A DNA stretch of 64,000 nucleotides from assembly GCA_947625735.1 (NCBI GenBank), contig CANQPL010000007.1, positions 1 through 64,000 of the forward strand, read 5' to 3'. The DNA comes from an uncultured Clostridia bacterium (GTDB taxonomy: Bacteria; Bacillota; Clostridia; Oscillospirales; Ruminococcaceae). The notes under the pieces are model-generated. The model saw only the letters and a program-made list of their open reading frames with translations, was not told where the DNA came from and searched no databases. Below are positions 38,059 to 46,414 of the stretch, piece by piece. The stretch's first letter is position 1. Every line of letters starts with the position of its first letter. Both the position numbers and the translations under genes were made by a program.

Positions 38059-39198
38059 ATGCCCGCATATCTTGATAACGCCGCCACCACAAAGCCCTGC
38101 GAAGAAGCAGTTTCAGCCTGTGCTGCCGCCATGACCGACTGCTACGGCAATCCGTCCTCTCTGCACGGAATGGGCGTAAGGGCGGAGGCTGCCGTCACCG
38201 AGGCAAGAAAAGCCGTAGCTGCCGCCCTTGTCTGCCCTCCCGAGTGCGTGACCTTTACCTCGGGCGCTACAGAGGCAAACAATACTCTCATCTTTGGCGC
38301 AGCAAAAAATTACGGACGAAGAAAAAACAAGATAGTTGTAAGCGCCGTAGAACACCATTCGGTGGACGAGCCTTTAAAGGAGCTTGCAAAAAACGGCTTT
38401 GAGATCGTAAGGATCTCTCCCATGCGTTCGGGTGAGATCGACTGCGATGAGTTTCTTGCGGCTATGGACAGCAATGTTTTTCTTGCCTCCTGTATGCTTG
38501 TAAACAATGAAACGGGGGCTGTAAATCCCGTTAAAAAAATATTTTCCGCAATAAAACAGCGTTATGCCGACTGCATTACACACTGCGATGCCGTTCAGGG
38601 ATTTTTAAAGCTGCCAATCAAGACTGCCGATCTCTGCGCCGATCTTATTACCGTAAGCGGTCACAAGGTACACGCTCCTAAAGGTGTGGGCGCAATGTAC
38701 ATCAGAAAGGGAGTACGTATCGCTCCCCTGCTTCTGGGAGGAGGTCAGGAAAAGGGTATGCGCTCGGGTACCGAATCAGTTCCCCTTATAAGCGCTTTCG
38801 GTGCGGCTGTGAGGGCGCAGCTTCCCCATATCGCCACCGCCTACTCAAATGCAGAGGAGCTTTCGGGCAGACTGCGGAGCAAGCTTGCTGCTCTTGACTA
38901 TGTTATCATCAATTCCGATGCGGAGGATCAGTCGCCCTATATCCTTAATTTCTCCGTCAAGGGCATTCGCTCGGAGATAATGCTTCATTTTCTTGAAAGC
39001 AGAGGGGTTTACGTTTCAGCAGGCTCCGCCTGTGCAAAGGGCGCTCCCAGCTCCGTTCTTACCGCTATGGGGATACCCCGCAAGCAGGCTGACGAGGCTT
39101 TGAGGATCTCACTTTCAAAAACATCATCGGCGGGAGAGATCGATCTGCTGCTCTCCGCTCTGCGGGAGGGATATCTGAGCCTTGCAAAAACAAATTGA
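38059..39198 (+). CDS. Cysteine desulfurase family protein
   Basis: PLP enzyme of 379 aa that removes sulfur from cysteine to form a persulfide. YLDNAATT opens the protein, SGHKVHAPKG holds the PLP-binding Lys, and SAGSACAKG carries the active-site Cys near residue 325. The alpha-family loop is of the short-to-medium type. thiI lies two genes downstream, so the enzyme probably feeds sulfur to 4-thiouridine in tRNA (NifZ/IscS-like pairing, inference). Confidence 0.93.
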   Translation: MPAYLDNAATTKPCEEAVSACAAAMTDCYGNPSSLHGMGVRAEAAVTEARKAVAAALVCPPECVTFTSGATEANNTLIFGAAKNYGRRKNKIVVSAVEHHSVDEPLKELAKNGFEIVRISPMRSGEIDCDEFLAAMDSNVFLASCMLVNNETGAVNPVKKIFSAIKQRYADCITHCDAVQGFLKLPIKTADLCADLITVSGHKVHAPKGVGAMYIRKGVRIAPLLLGGGQEKGMRSGTESVPLISAFGAAVRAQLPHIATAYSNAEELSGRLRSKLAALDYVIINSDAEDQSPYILNFSVKGIRSEIMLHFLESRGVYVSAGSACAKGAPSSVLTAMGIPRKQADEALRISLSKTSSAGEIDLLLSALREGYLSLAKTN

Positions 39199-39222
39199 TC
39201 CGATGCGAAAGGACGTGATGTA

Positions 39223-40006
39223 ATGCCCGGATTTCTCATTGATTTTGAAAATGTTCACTCCGCAGGGTTAAAGGGCATAGACACTCTGTCGGAAAAGGAT
39301 ACGGTATATAGAAAATTCCAATTCTCTTTCCTTTGAGGCGCATATGCTGCTGATGGGGACAAAGGCGGCGGTACGCTATTTCAAGGTGACAAGCGGTTTT
39401 CGGCTTGCCGGCTTTCTCGGATACTGTGCCGCAGTAAGCGGTGACAGCGATCTTTATATCATCAGCTCCGATAAGGGTTACGGCTGCCTTAAAAGCTTCC
39501 GGGAAAAAACCATGAACAGTCCTTTTAAGGTGTACTATTATGACTCGGTTTACAAGGCTGCGGTAAGTACCTATGCCATTGCCATGCCGAACAGACTTAC
39601 CGAAACGGTGATAACCGGTCATACGCAGGGTATTCCCGCCCTTTCGGGTAACGCCGATACTTCTCCGATACAGATAACTACTTTAGCAGAAGATGAGGAC
39701 AGCGGCTCATTGGCGGCGGCACCGGGTATCCTTGAAGTGTCCGGATCAAAGGAAACGCCCGATGATGATACAACCCCCTCCCGTAAAAACGAGGACACTG
39801 CCGATGAAAGACTGCTCTCTCTCATCGGTCTGCCTGACATCAATACCGAAGAATGTATCGGAAAGATAAAAAATCTCGTGAAAAAATCGGGAAACAAGCA
39901 GCAGTTCTACACCGGCATGACCAAGGAATTCGGCATGGAAAAGGGCGTGAAGATATACAGGATACTCTGTCCCGAATATCTGAACCTGAAAAAAATCTGC
40001 AAATAA
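39223..40006 (+). pseudogene. PIN-like domain protein, frameshifted
   Basis: The ATG at 39223 opens MPGFLIDFENVH, the start of the PIN-like NYN/PIN_7 type with its first metal-binding Asp. The frame stops at 39334-39336 after 37 codons. The continuation is in the next frame (+1), rejoining near ENSNSLSFEAHM and running to 40006. Compared with the family, about four residues are missing at the join, as after an 11-base loss. A second, in-frame gap is likely at KVTSGFRLAGFLGY, where relatives carry an Asn-Ala-Leu-Asp-type catalytic segment. The product is probably dead unless these are assembly errors. Confidence 0.7.
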
Positions 40007-40018
40007 GAGGTATTTTCA

Positions 40019-41194
40019 ATGAAAGAGATAATTCTGCTCAAAGAGGGTGAAATGGCTCTCAAAGGGCTTAACAAGCGCACATTTGAGGAGACATTCATAA
40101 AAAATCTCAGGCATCGTTTAAAGCCGCTGGGAAAATTTGATTACAGCCGTTCACAATCAATGATCTATGCCGCTCCCCTCGATGACAACATTGACATGGA
40201 CGAGGCTGTAAAACGGGCATCAAAGGTATTCGGCGCAGCGGCTATCTGCCGTGCGGGAATTACCGAAAAGGATTTTGAAATAATTGTAAGAGATGTTCTG
40301 GCACGCTTCGGTGATGAGCTTTCACGGGCAAGGACTTTCAAGGTCGCTGCAAAGCGTTCGGATAAGTCTTTTCCCTTAAAGTCTCCCGAAATATGCGCAG
40401 AGCTGGGCGGCAGGATACTTGACCGTTTCCCTCACCTTGAAGTCGATGTGAAATCCCCCGATATCACCGTAAATGTGGAGATTCGGGATACAAACGCCTA
40501 TATCCACTCGGGCAACCGCCCCGCAGCGGGAGGTATACCCGTTGGTACATCGGGAAAGGCTATGCTTCTCCTTTCGGGGGGCATTGACAGTCCCGTGGCA
40601 GGTTACATGATGGCTAAAAGGGGAATAGATATTTCCGCAATTCATTATGTATCCCCGCCTTACACCTCCGAAAGAGCAAGATTAAAGGTCGAGCGCCTTT
40701 GTGAAAAGCTGTCCCCATGGTGCGGTGATACTGCCTTTTACTGTGTACCCTTTACCGAAATACAGGAGGCTTTGCGGGATAACTGCCCCGAGGAGCTTTT
40801 CACCATACTCATGCGTCGCCTGATGATGGAAATTGCCCAGCGCATATGCGAGAAAAAAGGCATTTCCGCTCTTATCACAGGGGAAAGCGTGGGACAGGTG
40901 GCAAGCCAGACTATGGGCGCTATCGTATGTACCGACAATGCCTGCCGTATGCCCGTTTTCCGTCCCGTTATCGGCATGGATAAATCCGAAATAACCGAGA
41001 TCGCACGAAAAATTGATACCTTTGATATTTCAATTGAACCCTATGAGGACTGCTGCACCGTATTTACCCCCAAGCACCCTAAAACAAAACCCTCACTTGA
41101 AGAGGTGATCGCCGCTCAGAACAGCTTTGACTTTGAGCCGCTTATCGCAAAGGCAGTTGAGCAGACGGAAGAAAAATTTTTCGGGATATCATGA
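40019..41194 (+). CDS. thiI: tRNA 4-thiouridine synthase ThiI
   Basis: Protein of 391 aa that adenylates U8 of tRNA and receives persulfide sulfur. N-terminal ferredoxin-like and THUMP domains (about 60-165) precede the PP-loop SGGIDSPVAGYMM. The length shows that the C-terminal rhodanese domain of the E. coli form is absent, as in other Firmicutes, so a partner desulfurase is needed. That partner is probably the enzyme encoded at 38059. Start 12 bases after the PIN pseudogene. Confidence 0.96.
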   Translation: MKEIILLKEGEMALKGLNKRTFEETFIKNLRHRLKPLGKFDYSRSQSMIYAAPLDDNIDMDEAVKRASKVFGAAAICRAGITEKDFEIIVRDVLARFGDELSRARTFKVAAKRSDKSFPLKSPEICAELGGRILDRFPHLEVDVKSPDITVNVEIRDTNAYIHSGNRPAAGGIPVGTSGKAMLLLSGGIDSPVAGYMMAKRGIDISAIHYVSPPYTSERARLKVERLCEKLSPWCGDTAFYCVPFTEIQEALRDNCPEELFTILMRRLMMEIAQRICEKKGISALITGESVGQVASQTMGAIVCTDNACRMPVFRPVIGMDKSEITEIARKIDTFDISIEPYEDCCTVFTPKHPKTKPSLEEVIAAQNSFDFEPLIAKAVEQTEEKFFGIS

Positions 41195-41212
41195 AAAATG
41201 CAGAAAAAATCG

Positions 41213-41288
41213 GCTGTCCTTTTCAGAAAGGACAGCTCAGTCTGTCGAAAAAATGAGCAGGTATGCGCTGACGTACCTGCTTTTTTTC
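41213..41288 (+). terminator. Double hairpin terminator behind thiI
   Basis: A perfect 10-base stem (41213-41236) is followed by an 8-base stem AGCAGGTA/TACCTGCT (41256-41281) with seven T. The second hairpin is the functional terminator on the plus strand; the first faces a T run on the minus strand. Confidence 0.85.
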
Positions 41289-41422
41289 GTTCTGCGGGCG
41301 GCACTTATCACTAATGAAAATTACGGCTTCCGAATAATTTTTCCACAGCCTGTAATATGAAGTTTTTATAAAAGATAACTCTGCATTTTTACTCAAATTA
41401 TCAGGATTTTTACAATTTGCTG

Positions 41423-41431
41423 TGTTATAAT
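41423..41431 (+). promoter_or_regulatory. Extended -10 promoter of the AraC-GGDEF gene
   Basis: TGTTATAAT forms an extended -10 (TATAAT at 41426-41431); no good -35 is seen at 17 bases. It lies about 40 bases before the ATG. Confidence 0.5.
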
Positions 41432-41469
41432 TAAATTGTTCCGGAACGTAAGGAGGGAAAAGCCTGAGT

Positions 41470-42297
41470 ATGGATAATTTTAAGCTGGAAACTCTGCGCA
41501 GGGCATTGGAGTACATCGAAGAACATCTTGACGGGGAAATTTTGCAGAAGGAATGTGCAGCGGCGTCAATGTGTTCGCTTTCGGGACTGCAAAAGCTGTT
41601 CAGATACGTTTTTCATATCAGCATCGGCGATTATGTCAGAAGGCGGAGAATGACCCTTGCCGCCCGTGCTTTAAAAAGCGGACGATCCGTGCTTGATACT
41701 GCGCTTGATTACGGCTACCGTTCGCCGGAGGCTTTCACACGCGCTTTTACCGGAGTGTGGGGCATAACTCCGCAGAGGTACGCAAAAAACCGCAGCTTTA
41801 CCGGGCTTTTCCCAAAACTTGATTTTCCGCAAACAGCGGAGTTTAAAGGAGGAGCTATAATGAAAAACAGGTTTGATATTACCGAACTGTACGACCGTAT
41901 CCGTTCAAAAGAGGGCAAGTATGTTTTATGCTTTGATACCTGCTGCTTAGATCACATTAACAAAACCTACGGCAGAAAAGCGGGCGACGCCGCAATAAGG
42001 GAATCACTGAGCCGCATTGAACAGGCGTGCGGCGATGATATGTTCATGTTCCGTATAGGCGGCGATGAATATGTGCTTGTGACCGACTGCTCTGAGCCGG
42101 AAGCCGTAAAAAGCATTGCGCTGTCTGTCATGTCGCATAACGGTGAAACGGTAGACTGCGACGGCACCACACTTCCCATAAGCCTGCGTGCCGGAGCGAT
42201 AAAGCTAAAGCATGACAGCTGTACAAAATATTCTATCCTTTTCAATGAGCTTGTAGGCGCTCCCTCGGATGATCCGGAAACATTTGAGATGAACTGA
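41470..42297 (+). CDS. AraC-type HTH fused to a GGDEF-like domain
   Basis: Protein of 275 aa. Residues 1-105 are an AraC/XylS DNA-binding domain with two helix-turn-helix motifs (LDTALDYGYRSPEAFTRAF is the second). Residues about 130-270 resemble a compact GGDEF fold: CFDTCCLDHINKTYG matches the metal and substrate region, and RIGGDEYVLV holds a GGDEY variant of the active-site loop. No ligand-binding cupin is present. It may be a nucleotide-responsive transcription factor (inference). The GGAGG is 13 bases before the ATG; a CTG six bases upstream is better spaced. Confidence 0.8.
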   Translation: MDNFKLETLRRALEYIEEHLDGEILQKECAAASMCSLSGLQKLFRYVFHISIGDYVRRRRMTLAARALKSGRSVLDTALDYGYRSPEAFTRAFTGVWGITPQRYAKNRSFTGLFPKLDFPQTAEFKGGAIMKNRFDITELYDRIRSKEGKYVLCFDTCCLDHINKTYGRKAGDAAIRESLSRIEQACGDDMFMFRIGGDEYVLVTDCSEPEAVKSIALSVMSHNGETVDCDGTTLPISLRAGAIKLKHDSCTKYSILFNELVGAPSDDPETFEMN

Positions 42298-42379
42298 AAT
42301 ATTTACAGATAATGGTTGCTCTGCGTTTAATTACAAAAAAATTGATTTGCTGCAAATCACGGTTTTTTCTGCAAATCGG

Positions 42380-42414
42380 GCTGCCCTTTTCCAAAAAGGG
42401 CAGCTTTTTATTTT
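42380..42414 (+). terminator. Terminator of the AraC-GGDEF gene
   Basis: An 11-pair stem, GCTGCCCTTTT with its complement (42380-42404), followed by TTTTTATTTT. Confidence 0.9.
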
Positions 42415-42513
42415 CATCATGATAATTATGTGATGTAAAAATGAAATGTAACAGTATTATGTAGAAAAGACCCCTTACTATTTGACGAATATCACAAAGT
42501 TTATGCAAATTTC

Positions 42514-42542
42514 TTGACTTTTGGCGCAAAAAAGTGTATTAT
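42514..42542 (+). promoter_or_regulatory. Sigma-A-type promoter of the sortase cluster
   Basis: TTGACT (42514-42519), 17-base spacer, TATTAT (42537-42542), about 45 bases before the first sortase gene. No comparable promoter is seen between the four sortases. Confidence 0.8.
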
Positions 42543-42587
42543 TATATTATGTAGAATTATCTCTTTTCATAAGTCAGAGGTCGGAAA

Positions 42588-43541
42588 ATGGCAATGTCAA
42601 AATCTGCCCGGAAAGCCTATAAAAAGGCGGTCAGGGATAAGAAAAAGAAAAAAAGAGGTCATTGGCTTTTATTGCAGAAAGGCGACAGCTTCAAGGAGAT
42701 CTGCTCAAAGCTCTTTACTCAGCTTTGTGTGGTGGTTCTCATCTGCTGCGGCGTTATTCTCGCCGATGAGTTCAGACAGTCATTTAGCAGCATAAAGCTC
42801 AATGATTCAATAAAAAATATCTATCAGTCGGTGCAGTCCGCAATTACCAACCTTACCGAGGGGGAAATGCTCCCCGGAGCAGAACAGCTCCTTGCCATTA
42901 ACCCTGATACGGTGGGATATGTCTGCATTGAGGGTACAGAGGTGGATTTTCCCGTGGTGCAGACCGACAACAATGACGATTACCTTAAAATCGCTTTTGA
43001 CGGCAGCTCAAATAAGGCGGGAACGGTATTTCTTGATTTCAGGGATACTCTTACATCAAAAAAACGCTCGGATAATCTTGTGCTGTACGGTCATAATCAG
43101 CGGGACAGGACAATGTTCGGCAGCCTTAAAGACTATAAAAAAAATCTTGAACACTATAAGGCTCACCCTACAATTACCTTTAATTCCAACTATCACAGCG
43201 ATGTTTATAAGATATTCGCATATTTTGTCACAGAGGCAGAACCCTCCCAGACCTCGGACGGAATTATATTTGACTACCATAACTACATAGATCTTTCCGA
43301 CAGAGCGGTATATGACAGGTTTATCTCGAATATCTATGAACGTACCCAGATAGTCACATCGGTAGATGTGGAGTACGGCGATGAATTTCTTACTCTTTCC
43401 ACCTGCAGCAATGAATTTGAACCGTCAAGATTTGTCATATTTGCAAGAAAGACACGAAAAGGCGAGGACAGTACAGTGGATACCTCGGGCGCTTATCTCA
43501 ATCCCAATGCCAGAGAACCCGACTGGAACGCTATTTTTTAA
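42588..43541 (+). CDS. Class B sortase, paralog 1 of 4
   Basis: Membrane transpeptidase of 317 aa. A basic cytoplasmic N-terminus (about 40 residues, many Lys), one membrane segment (about 42-60), then the extracellular sortase domain. Catalytic residues are His169 in LYGHNQ, Cys273 in LSTCSN and Arg281 in EPSRFVI. FDYHNYI and the helix after it are class B features. The protein ends in the shared tail LNPNAREPDWNAIF. AGAGG lies 7 bases before the ATG. No sorting-signal substrate is recognised nearby, so the target is unknown. Confidence 0.93.
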   Translation: MAMSKSARKAYKKAVRDKKKKKRGHWLLLQKGDSFKEICSKLFTQLCVVVLICCGVILADEFRQSFSSIKLNDSIKNIYQSVQSAITNLTEGEMLPGAEQLLAINPDTVGYVCIEGTEVDFPVVQTDNNDDYLKIAFDGSSNKAGTVFLDFRDTLTSKKRSDNLVLYGHNQRDRTMFGSLKDYKKNLEHYKAHPTITFNSNYHSDVYKIFAYFVTEAEPSQTSDGIIFDYHNYIDLSDRAVYDRFISNIYERTQIVTSVDVEYGDEFLTLSTCSNEFEPSRFVIFARKTRKGEDSTVDTSGAYLNPNAREPDWNAIF

Positions 43542-43571
43542 ATATTAAAAATATACCGAAAGGCAGCAAAA

Positions 43572-44546
43572 ATGGATAATAAAAAGAAAGATCCCACAAA
43601 AAAGAATAAGATCATCTTAGGTATAGCTTCCGTTGTAATGGTGGCAGCTATTGCGGTTGCGGTGACAAGCATAATTTCCGATCAGAGGGCAAAACAGCTT
43701 TCAGAGGAGCTGGCTCAGAAGCATTCCGAGCTTGAATCGGAGTCATCTGCCGAAACTTCGGAGCTTCCCCGGACAGAAACAACTCCTCCGGAGACTACCA
43801 CCGAAGCTACTACCACTCCTCCCCCCGAGCCTTTGGTGGTGCTTGATTCCATGCAGCCGTTTATTGACGAAAATCCCGATACGGCGGGCTGGATAAAGCT
43901 TGAGGGGACAAGCGTTGACAATGTTGTCGTACAGACAGAGGACAATGATTATTACCTTGAAAGAGATTTTTACGGCAACTATTCTCAGCCCGGTACTATT
44001 TATGCCGATTTCAGATGCATTGTCAACGATTATGACTTCAACCAGAGCGACAACATCGTTCTGTACGGACATAATCAGGCAAACGGCGCAATGTTCGGCA
44101 CTCTCCAGAAATACAAGATCACTAAGCAGAACACGGGAAAATTTGACTTTTATCTTGAACACCCAACGTTTACATTTTCAAATCTCTACAACGAATATAC
44201 CTATAAGATCATTGCCCTTTTTGTGGCAGAGGTAGAGCCGTGGCAGTCCCCTGACGGCGAGGTTTTTGATTACCATAATTACATACGTTTCGGCACTTAC
44301 GAGAAAACCTATGACGAATTTATGGAAAATCTTACCGAACGTTCGGAGATAATCACAGGCGTGGACGTGCAGAAAGGCGATAAGTTCATGACCCTCTCCA
44401 CCTGCAGCAATGAGTTTGAGCCTTCAAGATTCGTTATCGTCGGCAGAAGAGTCCGTGACGGCGAAAGCCCCGAGGTTGATACCTCTCTTGCAAAGCTCAA
44501 TCCGGACGCAAAGGAACCGGACTGGAGCTATATATACAGCCGTTAA
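43572..44546 (+). CDS. Class B sortase, paralog 2 of 4
   Basis: Protein of 324 aa. Short Lys-rich N-terminus, membrane segment (about 13-35), a Glu/Thr/Pro-rich linker (about 55-95), then the sortase domain. His167 (LYGHNQ), Cys278 (LSTCSN) and Arg286 (EPSRFVI) form the active site. The C-terminus is LNPDAKEPDWSYIYSR, nearly the tail of paralog 1. Starts 30 bases after paralog 1. The linker holds the catalytic domain away from the membrane, within the wall. Confidence 0.93.
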   Translation: MDNKKKDPTKKNKIILGIASVVMVAAIAVAVTSIISDQRAKQLSEELAQKHSELESESSAETSELPRTETTPPETTTEATTTPPPEPLVVLDSMQPFIDENPDTAGWIKLEGTSVDNVVVQTEDNDYYLERDFYGNYSQPGTIYADFRCIVNDYDFNQSDNIVLYGHNQANGAMFGTLQKYKITKQNTGKFDFYLEHPTFTFSNLYNEYTYKIIALFVAEVEPWQSPDGEVFDYHNYIRFGTYEKTYDEFMENLTERSEIITGVDVQKGDKFMTLSTCSNEFEPSRFVIVGRRVRDGESPEVDTSLAKLNPDAKEPDWSYIYSR

Positions 44547-44573
44547 ATTCTTAAACCCTGAGAGGTAGTCAAT

Positions 44574-46391
44574 ATGTCTGATGAAAAGGCTCTTCCGGAT
44601 AATGAAGCGTCCGATGTGGACGGCTTCTTTGATACACTGATACAGGATTTTGACAGCGGTGAAGATGACAAAACCACAGATGATAATAAAACCCAAAACG
44701 ACACCGTTCCCGATCCGGGAAATTTTTCCAGGTTCTTTAATGACGCCAAAGCTTTCGGCAGCGGCTTTGAAAGCACTATAGACGATCCCCTTGATGAACC
44801 GTCGGAGGAAAGCCGAGAAACGACTTTCAGCTTTTCGGGAAACGGCAAAAGGATCATTACCACTCCCGTTACCGATGAGGACGGAATGATCGTTATCTAC
44901 GATGAGGAGGCAGGTATAAATGCTACTGCCGTCAACACCGCAGAAGTGCGAAAGGAGTTTACGCAGATGTCTCCGACTGAGGATAAAAACACAGAGGATA
45001 CCGAGGCTGTAGCTGATTCCGATTCAGATGAGGACAGCTATGCTCCCGATAAAAATATTTCCGGAAATAAAGACTCCGATCATAAAAAAGCTCCTCTTCA
45101 TTATGCTGATGAAGAAAACCCCCCGAAGCCCGGATTTTTTAAGGGGCTTTTCCCTGCTAAGGGCGACAGTGCGGGAGAGGTCATCAGAAAGATAGTATTT
45201 CTTGCCTCTGTATGCGTTTTTGTGGGAGCGGGCGTAATGCTTATCAGTACGCTTATACAGTCTGATGAGGCTGTAGAGGATCAGGAAAAGCTCAATTCCA
45301 TGATGACAACCACCGTTGCCACATCTGTCAACGAATCGGGTATTGTGGTAACTGTCCCCCCCACCACTGAGGAGATCATAAGCCATAGAGAAAGCATTAT
45401 GAACAGCTTTATGGAGATCTCGGGAAATGCTGTGGGTACTATAGAATCCTACGGCTGCGGTATACATTATCCTGTGGTACAGGGTACAGACAACGACTAT
45501 TACCTGACACACACATGGGACGACCGCAGAAATAAAGCGGGTGCTATTTTCATGGATTACAGATGTACGGTATCCGAGGATAAATGCTCCCCCAATATCG
45601 TCCTCTACGGTCATAATCAGGAGGACGGCTCCATGTTCGGCAACCTTAAATATTACAAAAACAACGTGGATTTCTACAAGGAAAATCCCGATGTGCAGTT
45701 TACCACACAATACGATAAAATAGGCGAATATGTCATTTACGGATATTTTATCACCAACACCCATGAATATCAGGACTCCAACAAGGAGGTTTTTCACTAC
45801 CACGATTATATCGAAACTCTTTCCGATGAGGAGACATTTAATTGGTATATGAAGGAGGTAGCGGAGAGAAATCAGATAATTTCACCTGTTGACGTGGTTT
45901 ACGGAGATCAGCTCCTTACCCTTTCCACTTGCAGCAACGAGTATTCCGATTCCCGCTTTGTTGTCATGGCAAGAAAGCTGAGAGAGGGCGAACAGCTTTC
46001 GGATTTTGACTTTTCAACGGCAAGACTCAATCCCGACGCACGTCAGATCGACTGGGACGCTATCTTTTCACGTGTGACTACCACAACGGTGACAACGACC
46101 GAAACAACCACTTCCGTTACTACAGAGGAAACTACCACAACTCCGGAAACCACTACCGAAACTACTACTACGACCCCCGAAACTACTACCACAGTTACCA
46201 CTACTACTGAGACTTCCACAGAAACAAGCCCCACTACTGCATCTGCTAAGCAAAGTGATGTTGTAGCTTCTAAACTCGGCCTTGCGCCAAGATACGAAAA
46301 CGGTACTACCGCTTCTGTCTACTCGGAAACCGAGGTTTCTGAGGATACGTCTGACGGCACGGATACAGATGTATCCGCCGAAAGCGAATAA
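44574..46391 (+). CDS. Class B sortase, paralog 3 of 4, with long cytoplasmic region and Thr-rich tail
   Basis: Protein of 605 aa, about twice the usual sortase length. Residues 1-200 are acidic and polar (many Asp, Glu, Ser) and should be cytoplasmic. One membrane segment lies near 205-232. The sortase domain follows with His347 (LYGHNQ), Cys453 (LSTCSN) and Arg461 (DSRFVV). After LNPDARQIDWDAIFSR comes a tail of about 100 residues, starting with a stretch dominated by Thr with Glu, Pro and Val (about 505-560), then an acidic end. The Thr-rich tail could be glycosylated or span the wall. Starts 27 bases after paralog 2. Confidence 0.9.
   Translation: MSDEKALPDNEASDVDGFFDTLIQDFDSGEDDKTTDDNKTQNDTVPDPGNFSRFFNDAKAFGSGFESTIDDPLDEPSEESRETTFSFSGNGKRIITTPVTDEDGMIVIYDEEAGINATAVNTAEVRKEFTQMSPTEDKNTEDTEAVADSDSDEDSYAPDKNISGNKDSDHKKAPLHYADEENPPKPGFFKGLFPAKGDSAGEVIRKIVFLASVCVFVGAGVMLISTLIQSDEAVEDQEKLNSMMTTTVATSVNESGIVVTVPPTTEEIISHRESIMNSFMEISGNAVGTIESYGCGIHYPVVQGTDNDYYLTHTWDDRRNKAGAIFMDYRCTVSEDKCSPNIVLYGHNQEDGSMFGNLKYYKNNVDFYKENPDVQFTTQYDKIGEYVIYGYFITNTHEYQDSNKEVFHYHDYIETLSDEETFNWYMKEVAERNQIISPVDVVYGDQLLTLSTCSNEYSDSRFVVMARKLREGEQLSDFDFSTARLNPDARQIDWDAIFSRVTTTTVTTTETTTSVTTEETTTTPETTTETTTTTPETTTTVTTTTETSTETSPTTASAKQSDVVASKLGLAPRYENGTTASVYSETEVSEDTSDGTDTDVSAESE
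46077..46240 (+). repeat. Low-complexity ACN-rich tract in sortase 3
   Basis: Degenerate Thr and Glu codon repeats (ACT, ACC, ACA, GAA, GAG) encode the Thr-rich tail. The codons vary rather than being an exact tandem array, so the protein composition seems selected. Confidence 0.75.
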
Positions 46392-46414
46392 TTTTATATC
46401 GAGGTCACCTGAAT

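Noticed and set aside
45024-45803. Open frame of 259 codons opposite sortase 3
   Set aside because: Antisense shadow of an intact sortase domain, with no ribosome site.
46043-46234. Val-rich minus-strand frame in the ACN tract
   Set aside because: It is the reverse complement of Thr codons in the sortase 3 tail.
46077-46240. Phase-variable simple repeat
   Set aside because: The Thr codons are mixed and no exact unit repeats often enough to promote slippage.
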